DNA of 64,000 nt from Paraconiothyrium sp. Pb-2020 (GCA_022419385.1 JAJUBI010000003.1:744001-808000), one strand, 5' to 3'. Positions 1 to 11,774 are shown, counted from the stretch's first letter. Numbers and translations are program-made. Notes: generated by a model from the sequence alone, not told the origin.

Positions 1-1557
1 ATGTATTTCGACGTTTGCATTGCTACGTATAGAATGTTACATCGGCCGACTGTCGAACATTGGTTGAAGAAGGTTGTGAGCAATGCAGATAACTCCCTGG
101 AACTTTCGAATGGAATCACGCGCCCTCAGGCGGCCATTATTCTGGCTATTCTCGCATTCGCTAGTTTCCACGAGGCCAAAGTCAACAGCAGTGTCAATTC
201 GTCAGACGACAGTGAGCTATCGCTTCGTCATGCAGACGAGCTATTCTGCGAATCTGTACGTCTAGTCGATGGTGAAACAGGTTATCCCCAACTAGAGTCT
301 GCCCAGGCTCGCCTCATACAAGTGCTATACAGACTTTCATCCTCGCGAATGAACCAAGCCTGGTATGCCTTCGGCCACACGGTCCTCATTATCTCCGCAT
401 TGGGCTTGCATCGCCGGAAGAATCGCCGAAAGAAGAACCAGCCACAAGACTATGTCGAAGAACAGTGTCGGAAGAGAACTTTCTGGGTAGCGTATACGCT
501 CGACAAGTACCTTGGTGTCGTTTTCGGACGACCGCGACATTATCACGACGAAGACATCGATCAAGACCTGCCTGACTCTATCAACGACGAAGATATGACA
601 TCTGTCGGTCCTTCTGAGATTGGAACTGATGACTGTCATATCAACGCCTTGATTCACCATGCAATGCTTGCGCGGATCGCTGAACGAATCTCACGCGAAG
701 TCTACTCTATCAAACAGATACCGGAGCATGAGCGTATTACATCTGCGCATATTCTGGGTTCCGAATTACGCAAGTGGAAAGCGCAACTGCCACCAATCCT
801 GGGCGTGGTAAATCCTTCTAGTCTCATCCCGTCCTTTCGACGACAAGCAATTGCTTTGAAGATTTCGTATTGCCACGCTGTGATGCTCGTCCATCGGCCG
901 TTCTTGCTAAAGAACATTTATCGGCATTCCCAAGAAATTCGCGAACTAGCTGAACAAGGTATCGACGAGTGCATCGTGGCTGCCAAGACTGTACTTGAGA
1001 TAGTAGATCGAATGGCAAGAGAAGGTAAACTCTTCCACGCTTTCTGGTGGACTCACTATGTCTCCTTCTGTGCGCTTGTGGTCGTATACGTCTGGGCTAT
1101 ACAGCGCAAGAACAATGACGAAGATGCGGCTCAGAGCTACCCAGGCATCTTTGATCGTGCCGAGAGATGCTTAAATCACCTTGCTCAAGCTACCGCAACA
1201 AACTCTCCGTCACGCCGTTACAGTATCATTCTTCGGGAGCTCCGCACTGAGGCCAAGAAGAAGTTCGGCCGATACCTACCGACAAACATAAGTTCCCACG
1301 AGTCTGTCGAGCAAGGCTCGCATGAAAGCGTTGCAACGCCCATGTGTCAGCCTACAAACGCGATTCCCGGTCATGGGGACCATTTGTTCGAGAGTCCTAT
1401 CGAGCCTACTACTTCTCAACTACCCGGTTTTCTCGACGACTGGCAGATGACTGATTGGCTTGATCTAGACTCCTCCGCTTTTGGTCCATTCCCGGCACTG
1501 GGGACTGAATCGCCTGATTGGATACACGATGCCGCTCGGCATGCTCAGCTATCTTAG
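1..1557 (+). CDS. Fungal-specific transcription factor, C-terminal part (N-terminus outside window)
   Basis: The frame is open from base 1, so the methionine at position 1 is probably internal and the Zn2Cys6 DNA-binding domain would lie upstream of the window. What is visible (518 residues) is the fungal-specific transcription factor middle homology domain: the stretch RKRTFWVAYTLDKYL followed by FGRPRHYHDEDIDQDLP is the classic signature of that domain, with helical segments before and after it. The last ~100 residues are acidic and Ser/Thr/Pro-rich (FLDDWQMTDWLDLDSSAFG), as expected for an activation region. It converges on the MFS permease gene, with 71 bp between the two stop codons. The family assignment is firm; target genes cannot be told from sequence, though a role in regulating the neighbouring transporter is possible. 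Confidence 0.85.
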   Translation: MYFDVCIATYRMLHRPTVEHWLKKVVSNADNSLELSNGITRPQAAIILAILAFASFHEAKVNSSVNSSDDSELSLRHADELFCESVRLVDGETGYPQLESAQARLIQVLYRLSSSRMNQAWYAFGHTVLIISALGLHRRKNRRKKNQPQDYVEEQCRKRTFWVAYTLDKYLGVVFGRPRHYHDEDIDQDLPDSINDEDMTSVGPSEIGTDDCHINALIHHAMLARIAERISREVYSIKQIPEHERITSAHILGSELRKWKAQLPPILGVVNPSSLIPSFRRQAIALKISYCHAVMLVHRPFLLKNIYRHSQEIRELAEQGIDECIVAAKTVLEIVDRMAREGKLFHAFWWTHYVSFCALVVVYVWAIQRKNNDEDAAQSYPGIFDRAERCLNHLAQATATNSPSRRYSIILRELRTEAKKKFGRYLPTNISSHESVEQGSHESVATPMCQPTNAIPGHGDHLFESPIEPTTSQLPGFLDDWQMTDWLDLDSSAFGPFPALGTESPDWIHDAARHAQLS

Positions 1558-1628
1558 ATATGCATATATGAGGGTTAAGATGGTTCTTTGCCTGCTAATC
1601 GTCTACTTTGTGCAAAGACCTAAACCAT

Positions 1629-3338
1629 CTAAAGCACGTACTTGAACAACGGGGACTTGTCACCCATGTCCATCAACTGCTGATCCGTGTATTTTGCACG
1701 AATTTCGTCCTCGCCAATTCTCTCCTTTCGGTGATTGCCCCACTTGTACGACAGCTCGAGTAAGAAAGCAACTATGAACATACTTGCACCAAATGCTAAA
1801 GAAAGTCCAAAACCGGTATAGTACGTTGGCTTCTCCGAGTCCAGGTACATGTACGACCCAATAACACCGCCGATGTTGCCCACGCATATGTTGAATGCAA
1901 CACCGATCGCACGGCGCGACGATGGTGCAAGGTTGTTCGCAGCCCAGGATGACGCAGCAGGCTGGATGGGATAGATGCCCATACAGGTCAAGATGATACC
2001 GACGAATGCGGGGCCGATGTGTCCCCCGAGATCTCCATGGAAAGAGATGATTATAGAGTACCCGATGAAAATAAGGGACAATGGCATTGCGACGAAAGGT
2101 AGTCGCCAAAAGAACCGATCGGATAGCCGTGCGAAGAGTATCGAGCTGATGGCGCCTGCGACGTAAGGGGGGACACTCATCAACTGCGCGTTGGTGTTAC
2201 TGAACCCCATCGACTTGGTGATGGTGGGCAGAGTAAACTTCGTTCCTACTTCCATTAGCCAAGCCACGTGTGAAGGAGGATTTCAACCGACCGTAGGAAC
2301 AAGCTGAGGTACCAAGCAATATGTACGCTTGCAAGTATAACCGCCAGTTGCACACGACCATCTTTAGGTCTTTCCAGCGAAAACTGGACCCTTCCTCTCG
2401 AAAATTTCCACCATCTTTGATGAATCTCTGAAGCTCCAAGAAGCGGATCTCATCCTGGTCAAGCCAACGCCCGCTCAAAGCTGGGGAATCCACCAAGAGG
2501 AAGAAGCAACTGACGCCAAGGAAAACCGTGGCGATTCCCTCTAGCAAGAATATCCAACGCCAGCCCTCGTATCCACCAACCCCATCCATCTTAGCGATTG
2601 CGGCAGCAAGTAGTCCACTGAAAGCTCCAGACAGAGCCGACGCGCAGTAGAAGTAGGATATTCTTGTCGCGAGATCTTTCGGCATGTACCACGACGAGCA
2701 AAGGTATATTGCACCCGGGAAGAACCCGGCCCTACAGCACGTCAGCCACATAGCACAGGCGGGGCACCTCAGAGCTTACTCAAAGGCACCAAGTAGGATG
2801 CGAGTCACAAGAAGCCCAGTAAAGTTCTGTACCACGCCCATCATTGTCATTATGACACCCCAGCATGTAATTAGGGTACCAAGGTACACCGATGGGCGCT
2901 TAAACCTCTTGAGAAGCATGTTCGATGGAACTTCGAGTAAGACGTAGGGTACGAAGAATACGGAGAGGACTATGTTCCACTGAACACCGCTGAGGCCGAG
3001 ATCTTCGACTAAGCCTTCGATCTTTGCATTCTAGGGACCGTTCGTCAGTATGACAGAAAACCTCTGGGTGAATCACAACGTACACCAATATTTGCACGAT
3101 CAATGTGCGAGATCAAGTATAATATCGCTAGCATTGGCACCAATCGTACGTCGATCTTGTGTATCACCTTCTTCCGCCGTTGCTGCGAGAAGCTAGTGTA
3201 AAATTCCGCATCTTCTGCACTTAGTCCTAAGACATTGAAGTTGTCAATCTGGACAATCTGCGCTGGCTTTGTCTCATCGAGCGAATCGCGTTTCTCGTCC
3301 GTGAACTGGATCTCGGTTTTCTCCTGGTTGAGAGACAT
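1629..3338 (-). CDS. MFS permease, DAL5-like anion:cation symporter family
   Basis: Four exons read on the minus strand: 3338-3084, 3030-2780, 2731-2292 and 2248-1629, giving about 521 residues, the normal size for this family. Introns are 53, 48 and about 43 bp; the first two have clear GTACGT and GTAAGC donors and TAG acceptors, while the third (GTCGGT donor) is less certain. The cytosolic N-terminus is followed by SHIDRANIGNAKIEGL, the helix-1/loop signature of allantoate/nicotinate/tartrate-type permeases, and AGFFPGAIYLCSSWYMP in helix 4. About 12 hydrophobic segments are visible. It should import a small organic anion across the plasma membrane; the substrate is not predictable. It ends close to the convergent transcription factor gene. 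Confidence 0.85.
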
Positions 3339-4789
3339 GGCGATGTCGTGAAAGAGCCCGACAGGTTAGACTCCTCACAACCCAAGTATGAAGAAGAGCG
3401 GATGGTGAACGCGCCTGAGAAGGCATGCACATTGCGTTCAAGTACAAATATGCCTTAGATAACAGAATGCGGGGTAGTGCGACTGTGCTGTGCGGGGAGC
3501 AATGCATGATTCTGGGGTTGAGTTGCTCCGAGCACCATGTTTCGCTCAACATCTCCATCTTTCGGTGTAATTCGTTGTCTTGGAAGTTCATATTCGGCAA
3601 AGACACAACGCTTATCCATCAGCTGATTTGTGGGCGGAGAAGAATCCGACCAATCAGACGTATATCCGGATTGCTTACACCACCAAGACGCTACCCCGGA
3701 CCCACTCTTCGGAAATCCTGAGAAGCAGTGTATGCATAGCGCGTTTGTCCGCTGGGTAGATAATCTTTTGTTTATCGCCCTAGTTTACTCACCGCGGCAC
3801 AAGTATCATAATAGGACGTTACTGGGAGCAGTTTCGCTGCGTCCGACTCAGACACCATCAAGCCGCTTTAATATCATCAAAGTCAGCAACTGTGCGCGGA
3901 ATAAGTTGTCATTGGTGACGTTAGCGCCGCGTGTGACTTAAAAATTGAAGATCTATGTCTGTGAGTAAATTGAGATGAAATGAGCGATAAAGGCTTCAGT
4001 GCACAGCTTTTTGTGCTATAAAGCCAGCAGCGGGATACTTCTTTGGGTCTTCCTGCTATCGTCCTTTTGAAACAAAGCTCCCGTTTCTTTCCAATAAACG
4101 ATTTGCTTCTCTCCTTTCGAAAGACCATACTGTAATTTCGTGATAAAATGACACTTCCGATCGCTACCATTCCTTGATTAATGCATGAGACTTTTGGGGT
4201 AATGTCAACGTCAGAGTGGCATCGTGAGATTGGAAGTTCGAAAGGTCCGACAACTGAAAGATGGCGCCAACGAGGTGAGATAACATTTGATCATGTTACG
4301 ATTGCTTTTCTATGGCGTCATTGTGTATTTCGCACTTGGACCGCTTTGTCACTGAGCGAAATTAGAGCGAAATCGGGATGTCATATATTCGCCAGGTGTC
4401 GCAGGCACGTAGATGTACCACAGACGCATTGTTCTTGTCACGGAGTGTCATAATTAATGAGGCGAAAAATTCGGAAAATTCGGAAAAGTTGATTAGATGT
4501 TGTATGAAAGATATAGGAGGCATCAAAGAGAGCATTATTTTTGTATCGTAACAGCCCAGAAAAAGAAAATTCTCTTAATTGGTATACAGTATAACATTAT
4601 GAAATCGCTAACGCCACCGTTCCTACTGGGATTAGTCCTTATGCGAACCCTTGATTCAATATTGAATAATATAGCCATCTCAAAGGCTAACATCAAATTC
4701 GTCGTTCCGTAGCGTGATGGTGAGTTTGGTATATACTCTTCATGGCCCCGCTGCAGTCGATGGCATCAGGGCCCATTCTCCCGTGTGAT
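3339..4789. other. Intergenic region, no gene recognised
   Basis: About 1.45 kb between the 5' end of the permease and the 3' end of the rhodopsin gene. Only short frames with no recognisable domains or splice-linked continuity occur. The first few hundred bases are the likely promoter of the permease. I see no repeat or RNA gene here. Confidence 0.5.
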
Positions 4790-5927
4790 TTAGACCGTAG
4801 GATTATGAGTCGGGACATTGCCACCAAGGCCATCAGAAGCTGGAGCGGCCGCACCGCTGGTTGTCGTGGTCCCCACACCGCTGGCTGTTGTGGTCCCCGC
4901 ACCGCCGGTCGTTGTGATCCCCGGACCATTGCTTACACCGTTATGTACGCCATTATGTACGCCGTTATGTACGCCGTTATGTCCAGATGCCGGAACACCA
5001 TAGTCATTGTGCGGGCGCTTCTCGTTAACCGCAACATCATCTTCGTAGCCCGCAATGTGGAGTCCCAAACGCGACGGCTCGATATTTCGGTGACCCCAGA
5101 TAAGAAGAGCGCCGAACACAGGCTTAGCAAGCAAGTCAAGGATTCCATAAAAGACGGCCTCGGAGTCAGGTGCGATGACGTTTCCACCTTCGCACACGCC
5201 CCAGGCGATGGGGTAGCAAAGCCAGAGAAGTGACGTGAGGGAGCCGCAGAAGAGGAACGCCCTGCCGACATCCTTTCCGTAGCGGTTTGCGTTGCGGCGG
5301 GATTCCCAGCCGAGGTGGTACAGGATGTAGAAGAGGGCGAAGCAGCCGAAGGTGAAGAAACCCCATTTGTAGCGGGACACGACGAGCGCGCCCACGAGGC
5401 CGGTGATGATCATGACCCAATCGGCGAAGATTACGAAGAAGATGGTCGGCCAGGGCATGCCCGCGGTCAGCATCAGGTCCAGCAAAAGTAGAGGTGTGGT
5501 GATGAACCAGTCGATGTATCTGACATAGAAGATCTCGCGGAATGTGCCCCTAACCTTGGGGTTGGAGCGGAAGAACTCGACCTGTATTGGGGTAAAGCCG
5601 AGGTTGGAGCCCATGGTGAAGTATGCGATTGCAGCGGTAAAGACGACAGCGGATGTGATGTAGTGGAAGATGCGGTTATGGCGTGGCTTGCGAAGTGCGA
5701 GGCCCATGAAGGTGAAGCCAGCGACTGTCATCACGGCGCATACCGCAAAGTACCAGTCCGAACCTCGGGTGGTGATGGCAATATCCGCTGTGGCGCCATT
5801 GACGGTATTACCTGAGGATGTGAGACATGACACCAAAGAACACTAAATCTGATCGATACTCACCATTCAGACGTAGCGCATTGTTGCGGCGTTCGAGATC
5901 TGCGATTCGTTCATCTAACGGACCCAT
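4790..5927 (-). CDS. carO: Microbial (type 1) rhodopsin, DTD proton-pump type
   Basis: Two exons, 5927-5864 and 5811-4790, with a 52-bp intron (GTGAGT donor, CAG acceptor) inside an Asn-Gly-Asn stretch; 361 residues. Seven membrane helices are visible. The retinal Schiff-base lysine is K251 in DLLAKPV of helix G, with the counter-ion D247. Helix C reads RYIDWFITTPLLLLD, so the bacteriorhodopsin D85/T89/D96 positions are D122, T126 and D133. The proton-release pair E194/E204 corresponds to E229 and E239. Every residue needed for outward proton pumping is therefore present, as in Leptosphaeria rhodopsin and Fusarium CarO, rather than the pump-deficient Neurospora NOP-1 type. The ~80-residue C-terminal tail contains four HNGV repeats and a Thr/Gly/Ser-rich stretch, which is unusual. 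The retinal source is probably carX nearby. Location is probably the plasma membrane. Confidence 0.95.
4934..4981 (-). repeat. Four 12-bp tandem units coding for HNGV repeats
   Basis: Four consecutive 12-base units (tacgccgttatg on the plus strand, with one or two substitutions) encode four HNGV motifs in the cytoplasmic tail of the rhodopsin. A looser Thr/Gly-rich repeat (TTTASG/TTTTSG) lies just downstream in the protein, around 4848-4925. In-frame units of this kind are prone to copy-number change between strains. Confidence 0.85.
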
Positions 5928-6887
5928 GTTCGCGAATTTGATGCTTCGAGTTTCGAGTAGGAGGAGGAGTGCAGACAACTGGCTGTGATGATAGCATGCC
6001 CGGGACGCCTACGAGAAGCCATAACACATGATATATGGCCAGTGGTGGGACTATCGAAGTATGACGAAAGGAAAACGCTCTTGCAGATAGTTTACTTCCG
6101 ATAGCATCATGCTGACCAGCATATGCTGCTAGATCACAGTATATTTCCCGATCCCCGCCGCCAAATGTACCAGGGTAAGACTGGAACCACAGTATCGGAA
6201 CGATGGCGCTTACCTCACAGGAACAGGACCACCTCATCAACAGAGCATTATCTCCACTTAAATCCTAGCACTCACTCTGTTTCTCGTGACGAGACTTAGG
6301 TCGTGCATAACCTTGTGGTTTTGCTCGCCTTCCAGGCTTGAGCGCGCGGAAATGCAGCTTCATCAACAGCAGATCCTAGCGCGATGATATCAACACTCTT
6401 TCACGGTGCAGCGAACGATACACTAGTGGATGAGCATAGTGGAGAGTAGCTTAGCGACCGTAAGCCACCGAAAGCTTGATCCCAACCGACGTCGATCTTC
6501 TGAGCTTGGTGTTGCATCACTCCGCAAACAAAGGGTCGGCTGCTCTCATATGATTGGGCCCTCCTCTTTATGCCAGCCTCGTCCAACCGAAAAGGCATGC
6601 CGTGGCCAATCGAACAATAACCGCGACTTTCGCGCTAATGATGGTCTCGAACATCGTTATCGACAAATGCTAGGGGCGGCATCTACCGGCAGCGTGACTC
6701 TGCAACCGTCATGTGCTGCTGGCGCTTGTGCATGTATCGACAGGGGGGGGGGGGGGGGGGGGGGATCTAAAGAAAGTTGGATAAAGAGGGCTATATAAGG
6801 CACTAATGGCAGCGTGCATGCATTGTACTGAACCTCACAGTCTGGCAAAACATCACGGCAAAGGGGGTATTATCTGTCTGGGGAGGT
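5928..6887. other. Intergenic region between rhodopsin and carRA genes
   Basis: About 960 bp between the start codon of the rhodopsin gene and the stop codon of carRA, both on the minus strand. It should hold the rhodopsin promoter and the carRA 3' end. It contains a 22-base poly-G run at 6743-6764; no convincing open frame was found. Confidence 0.5.
6743..6764. repeat. Poly-G homopolymer, 22 bases
   Basis: Twenty-two uninterrupted G residues lie between a cgaca and an atctaaag flank, roughly 120 bp beyond the carRA stop codon. Read on the transcribed strand it is a C tract in the probable 3' region of carRA or in the upstream region of the rhodopsin gene. Runs like this can form G-quadruplexes and often vary in length or are miscounted in assemblies. 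Confidence 0.9.
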
Positions 6888-8803
6888 TCAACGATTAAGC
6901 GTCTTCCAAGCTACACCAAGACGCCTCCATCTTGGCACAGTAGCCCTACCCGCTTTGACAGCATACCCCTTCTGTCGTAGAACTCTACCAATCTCCATGT
7001 AGCTCTCTACAGCGACTCTAATAGGTCCACGAGCTTCGACTGGAAGTTCTTCGATAGCGCCTCGGGCTTCCTCGTATAGCGCGAATGCCTTGTCAAGCAG
7101 TTTGGAACGCAACTCCTCAATTCCGGCGCCCTCTGAATTTTGAAGTACGTAGTCATATGTCTTTTCTGCCTCCTTCAACCACGTCATGGGCAGATAAACG
7201 CGTCCAATCTTGGCATCTACAGAGATGTCGCGAGCAATGTTGACATATTGAAGCGCTATTCCCATACGGTTGCCAGCTTTGATGATTCGACGTTGGTCCT
7301 TCAATGAAAGCGACGTGGAATAGATATGAAAGATGAGCTCGTTACACATCTGCGCAACGGTTCCAGCAACTCTTTGCGCATAGACTTCCAGGTCCGCTTC
7401 GGTGTGTATCGGAGGGGCGGTGTTGAAGGCAAGATCCATATCGAAGCCGCGCAGGAGATCTTGCAGAGGTTGACGTGATAGTCTAGAACACGGCAGCTGA
7501 AGCAAGGCGGAGCGCGTATTTTGTGGGAAGTTGTCCACAACATACGGTTCGATCGACGTGTCGGGTTTGTCCACACCACTGTAGGACATATCAAGAAATC
7601 GGTGTAGCTTCGCGATCCACATCTTTGCGTCCTCGGCAGAGGATGCATTGTCAACAAGGTCGTCCGCGACCCGACAGAATGAATACAATAGCATCAGATC
7701 TGACCGAAGTTGCCCCTGGAACGTTGATGAAGCAAGATAGAAACTCCGGCTTTTGCGCTTCAAGCGCACTACTGCCTCCTGCAAGCCAATCAGACGCGCT
7801 TCGTCATATGCGGCTGTAGATGTAAACAGCGCTTCGACGAGGACCACTGGTGAAGGAAGCACTGCTGGACGGGGGAGGAGCTTTGGAAAAGTATACATGA
7901 CAGCCAAAGCATTGTCGAATGCGAGTTGCCCGAAAACGATGAGGGTGTTGGTCAACAGGAAGAACAGTGCTTCCTCAATCTCGAGGCCATCCCACAGATG
8001 CAAACCATATTTCGTGCCGGAGTTGATAACCCAAGTGCCTCGTTTCAGGGCCAAAGTATCGACAATCCAAAGATAAACCGTCGGTAGTGCGATCGGTAGG
8101 ACAGTGTTGGATAGAGGCAATCCTAAGATGAATTGATATGCAAGACTCCTGCGCGATCATGAGCCTCAATCCGAATGTTATGTAGTACTTTCTTACCATA
8201 GAAGCAGGAGAAATGGAGCAGCCCAAATGAGTATCAGACCAGTGTACGTGCTTTCATGATGACCGACGACCTGATGCCAACCCCAGCCGATGGTGACAGC
8301 TAACATAAGCTGCCCAAGGCGCTTGTACCACCGCCATTGCTGGTTGCGAGGCCCTAGCGGGTGGGCACTCTGTCGTTCAACACGAAGGTACACGGGCTGG
8401 AAGGTTGGCCTGCTCAAGATGATATACAACAGCGAGGTGTTGTATGTTTGAATAACGAAGAAGAAGACTTCCTCTAGGGGAATATCAAACAGTTTCGGCC
8501 CCACAATAACATGATGAGGGTAGCTCCAGATGCCGGTTCGGATGAGGTACGAATCCCACGGTATAGTGGAGAGGACTGCGATCTATTGTCGTGAGAGAAA
8601 GCTACGACCGTACTGTGATATACGTACGGTTACCAGGAAGGTGACTTTGTAGATATCTAATCGCGTGAACAATGGCCGGTAGAACAGAGTAAGCAAAACT
8701 GCAGGCGGTATAGTGTATTTGACATGGCTACCCAGCTGCGGTCAGTAGCAACAAATCTTCCAGATGTGGGCCCCACGTACACAAGTGCATACTCAAATCC
8801 CAT
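6888..8803 (-). CDS. carRA: Bifunctional lycopene cyclase / phytoene synthase
   Basis: Four exons: 8803-8781, 8727-8628, 8582-8197 and 8148-6888; introns of 53, 45 and 48 bp; 589 residues, close to Neurospora AL-2 and Fusarium CarRA. The N-terminal membrane half is the lycopene cyclase: PWD at 49-51, PLEEVFFF (E78, E79) and EIEEALFF (E226, E228, E229) are its conserved acidic motifs. The C-terminal half is a phytoene synthase joining two geranylgeranyl diphosphates: the first Asp-rich motif is RVADDLVD (D332, D333, D336) and the second RDISVDA (D476, D480). Splicing the third intron to the CAG at 8149 restores a continuous WSLAYQFILGLPLS segment; the nearer TAG does not keep frame. It is divergent from carX across a 588-bp shared promoter. 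Products feed the rhodopsin pathway through carX. The desaturase carB is missing here. Confidence 0.95.
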
Positions 8804-9391
8804 GGTCGGCCCTGAATCGCTTGTTCACATGTGCCCGCTGATCAAACGGCCACGGCGCGTCAAGCACGTCGAAAAAAAAGGTACCAAACGCGGGGCACGG
8901 TGCTAGAGAACAGCTTCTGGACGACAGCAGGTGGAAAAGACGCCATTGTGATGTCTGGGGTGCGGTCAAGGAGGGAATGACGCGCTGGTCGTGAAGATGC
9001 TAGCGGATGGAGCCCCGGCCCAATGCGGCTTAGGGCGGCTCATTAAGCTCAAACATGTCGTCATGGACCATAGCGCTGATCGCTCCCAAATGCAGACACA
9101 ACAAGATCGCGACCTTGAGGCAGCATCATCCTGCCATGCTGCTGTCATCTGCTGCTTCCAGCTTCCGATGGACTCGGTACCTGACGAGCTCGTGTCACGT
9201 TCCCGTCGCCTCAGAGATCGGATGACGAAGACGGCAAACCCCCACGCATATTCACATGTGCTCTGCCTAGAGCGGGTCCGAGGATGAGATTTGAGCCCAG
9301 GGTGCTCCTCCGGCTTGGTGCTCGAACGACATACGCCAAATATCGTCCATCGTTCCTACCACTAAATGCGGTGAAGTCTTGGAGCTTCACC
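8804..9391. promoter_or_regulatory. Shared divergent promoter of carRA and carX
   Basis: The 588 bp between the two start codons must hold both promoters. GATC-containing sites, the core bound by White-Collar-type light regulators in other fungi, occur at 8840, 9078, 9105 and 9216, the two middle ones as GATCGC 27 bp apart. Four GATC sites are only slightly above chance for this length, so light control is an inference from the biology of the cluster. No open frame of note. Confidence 0.45.
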
Positions 9392-11513
9392 ATGTCCCAG
9401 AATGGACGCGAGAAAAAGCAATATGCAACTCACCCGTTCGTGCTCTGTGCACTCGACTAAGGACTCCCGGCGCTGATTGTTCTGCAGATATCTGGCTGGC
9501 AACTTTGCCCCCGTAACCACTACTTCAGCCCCACGACCTGTTGGATACTCCGGCATTGTACCAGATGAGCTTCAAGGTGGCATGTATGTGCGTAATGGTG
9601 GCAATCCCATCTCCAATTCTGATCTTGGACGAGAGGCGCACTGGTTCGATGGCGATGGCATGCTCACGGGTGTTTGGTTTGATCGCGCTGCAGCCGCTAC
9701 TCAGGAACCTACGCCACGCTTCGTCAACCAATATGTTTTGACCGACTTGTGCCTCTCCACCTTTGAAAATGCAACGCTTCGGAAGCCCATCACACCCAGT
9801 ATCGCGACATTGGTGAACCCGGTAGCGCGTTTGGTTCTGATTATCTGGAGTATATTTCGAACTGCCATCTTGATCTTGCTATCACATCTTCCTGGCTCTG
9901 CCCAAGCCATCAAGAGGATTAGTGTCGCCAATACTAGTATCTTGTATCACGACGGACGGGCGCTGGCGACCTGCGAGAGTGGACCACCTATACGTGTACA
10001 GCTTCCAGGGCTCGAGACTGTCGGCTGGTACGACGGAAACCGGACAGAGGGTGAGCCTTTGCAAGAACGGAGAGATGACGGCCCTGGCTTTGGTGGCACC
10101 GGTATGAACAGCTGGATGCGCGAGTGGACCACTGGACACCCGAAAGTCGATCCTGCGACTGGCGAAATGATGCTCTTTCACTGCAATTTCCTTCCGCCCT
10201 TCGTTCACTATTCTCTCTTGCCCCGAGAGCAGTCGCAGGTCTACCCAGAACAATCGGCGGCCATGAAGATATTAAACGTGCCGGTTCCAGACTGCTCGGG
10301 TGGTAAGATGATGCACGATTTCGGTGTTTCGAAGCGTTATACCGTCATTCTTGATTTACCACTTAGCCTCTCCCCGTTCAACATGATGAAGAACAAGCCT
10401 GTGGTCGCCTACGAGCCTGAGAAACCAGCACGATTTGGAGTATTCCCTCGGCAAGACCCTTCGGCAGTCCGCTGGTTTGAGACTAGTGGTTGCTGCATCT
10501 TCCACACAGCAAATACTTGGGATGAGGTGAACAGTGCAGGTCACACGGTTGCTGTCAACATGCTGGCCTGTCGCTTGACATCCGCATCGCTAGTGTTCAG
10601 TGCAGGAAACCTTACACCACCGCCACATCCGAATCACAAGGAACCGCAGCATAAGAAACGCATATCATTCTTCGCAAAATACAATGAGGACGATGATGTG
10701 AAGGATTTGGAGAAGGTACCGAGTGACGAGCACACTGCTCTGCTTTCGCAAGATCATCTAGCAAGATATGGGCCACCTACCCCGCCCATCTCGGAAGACG
10801 ACGAAGAGCAGTGCCGCCTCTATTACTACCGCTTCGATATCTCAAATACCGCATCTAACAAGATCACGGATCAATACGCACTATCCAGCATTCCTTTTGA
10901 GTTTCCTGCTGTTGCCCCGGACGTTGAGATGTCCTCCGCTCGGTACATCTACGGCTGCAGCACATCCAACGCTTCTTTTGGCGCCGCCCTAGGGAAAGCG
11001 ACGAAAATCGATGTAATCGTAAAAATGGACGTTGCAACCTTGCTCGCGCGTGCCAAGGCCGCGCCTCCAGAGAGCGTAACAGGATGTGTGGACACGCGTT
11101 CCGTTCAGGAAGTGATCTTTACGACCGACCCCCAGGATCCAATCCAAGCTTTCCAACTCCCCTCACATCACTTTGCGCAAGAAGCGCGCTTTGTACCTCG
11201 CCAATCCGCCACCAGCGAAGACGATGGCTTTCTTTTATTCTACGTGTTCGACGAGTCACAGCTCGACGAATTCGGCAAGTGCAAACCTGATGCGACCAGT
11301 GACCTTTGGGTGCTCGACGCTCGGGATATGCGGACGGTGATTTGCAAGATACACCTGCCGACAAGGGTGCCATATGGTCTGCACGGGAATTGGTTTAGCG
11401 AGGAGCAGATACAGAAACAGAGGGCTGTAGAGACTTTGAGAAGCATGCCAGCAGAGGGAAAGCAGACAACATGGAAGAGAGCTAAGGAACGGTTGATTGG
11501 TGCTTTAGGGTAG
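9392..11513 (+). CDS. carX: Retinal-forming carotenoid cleavage oxygenase
   Basis: Two exons, 9392-9435 and 9488-11513, with a 52-bp intron ending CTGCAG; 689 residues, the size of Fusarium CarX. Splicing gives ATHPYLAGNFAPV, the conserved start of the catalytic domain. The four Fe(II)-binding histidines of carotenoid oxygenases are visible: H232 (TTGHPKVDP), H291 (MMHDFG), H354 (CIFHTANTW) and H647 (GLHGNW). Strings such as YHDGRALATCESGPP are diagnostic of the fungal CarX/CAO-1 group that cleaves beta-carotene symmetrically to two retinals, rather than the torulene-cleaving CarT group. An acidic, Pro-rich insert lies around residues 390-455. It is divergent from carRA and next to a rhodopsin gene, which supports retinal supply as its job. 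Confidence 0.93.
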
Positions 11514-11774
11514 TAGGTTAGGCTTGATTTTTGGAAGGAGTTGAGACGGTCGCGGGTGCGATCTGAGGCACACATTTCACAGACACCCACGAAAATAATG
11601 CATAATGTCTTCGACCATTATCTTCTCTCATAGTGGCCATCGCTTTTACAGAAGTTGAGGCGTGGGGCGAGGGATGCGGTATTACACGTGGTTGTGATCT
11701 GACTTAAGACATGTACAAGAGCAAAACGTGGGAAGAACCGCACCAATAACATACATCTTGAACACCAGTGCCTG

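Noticed and set aside
6888..8803. Splicing the last carRA intron at the TAG at 8123
   Set aside because: It breaks frame; the CAG at 8149 keeps frame and restores the conserved W-x-L-A-x-x-F-I-L segment.
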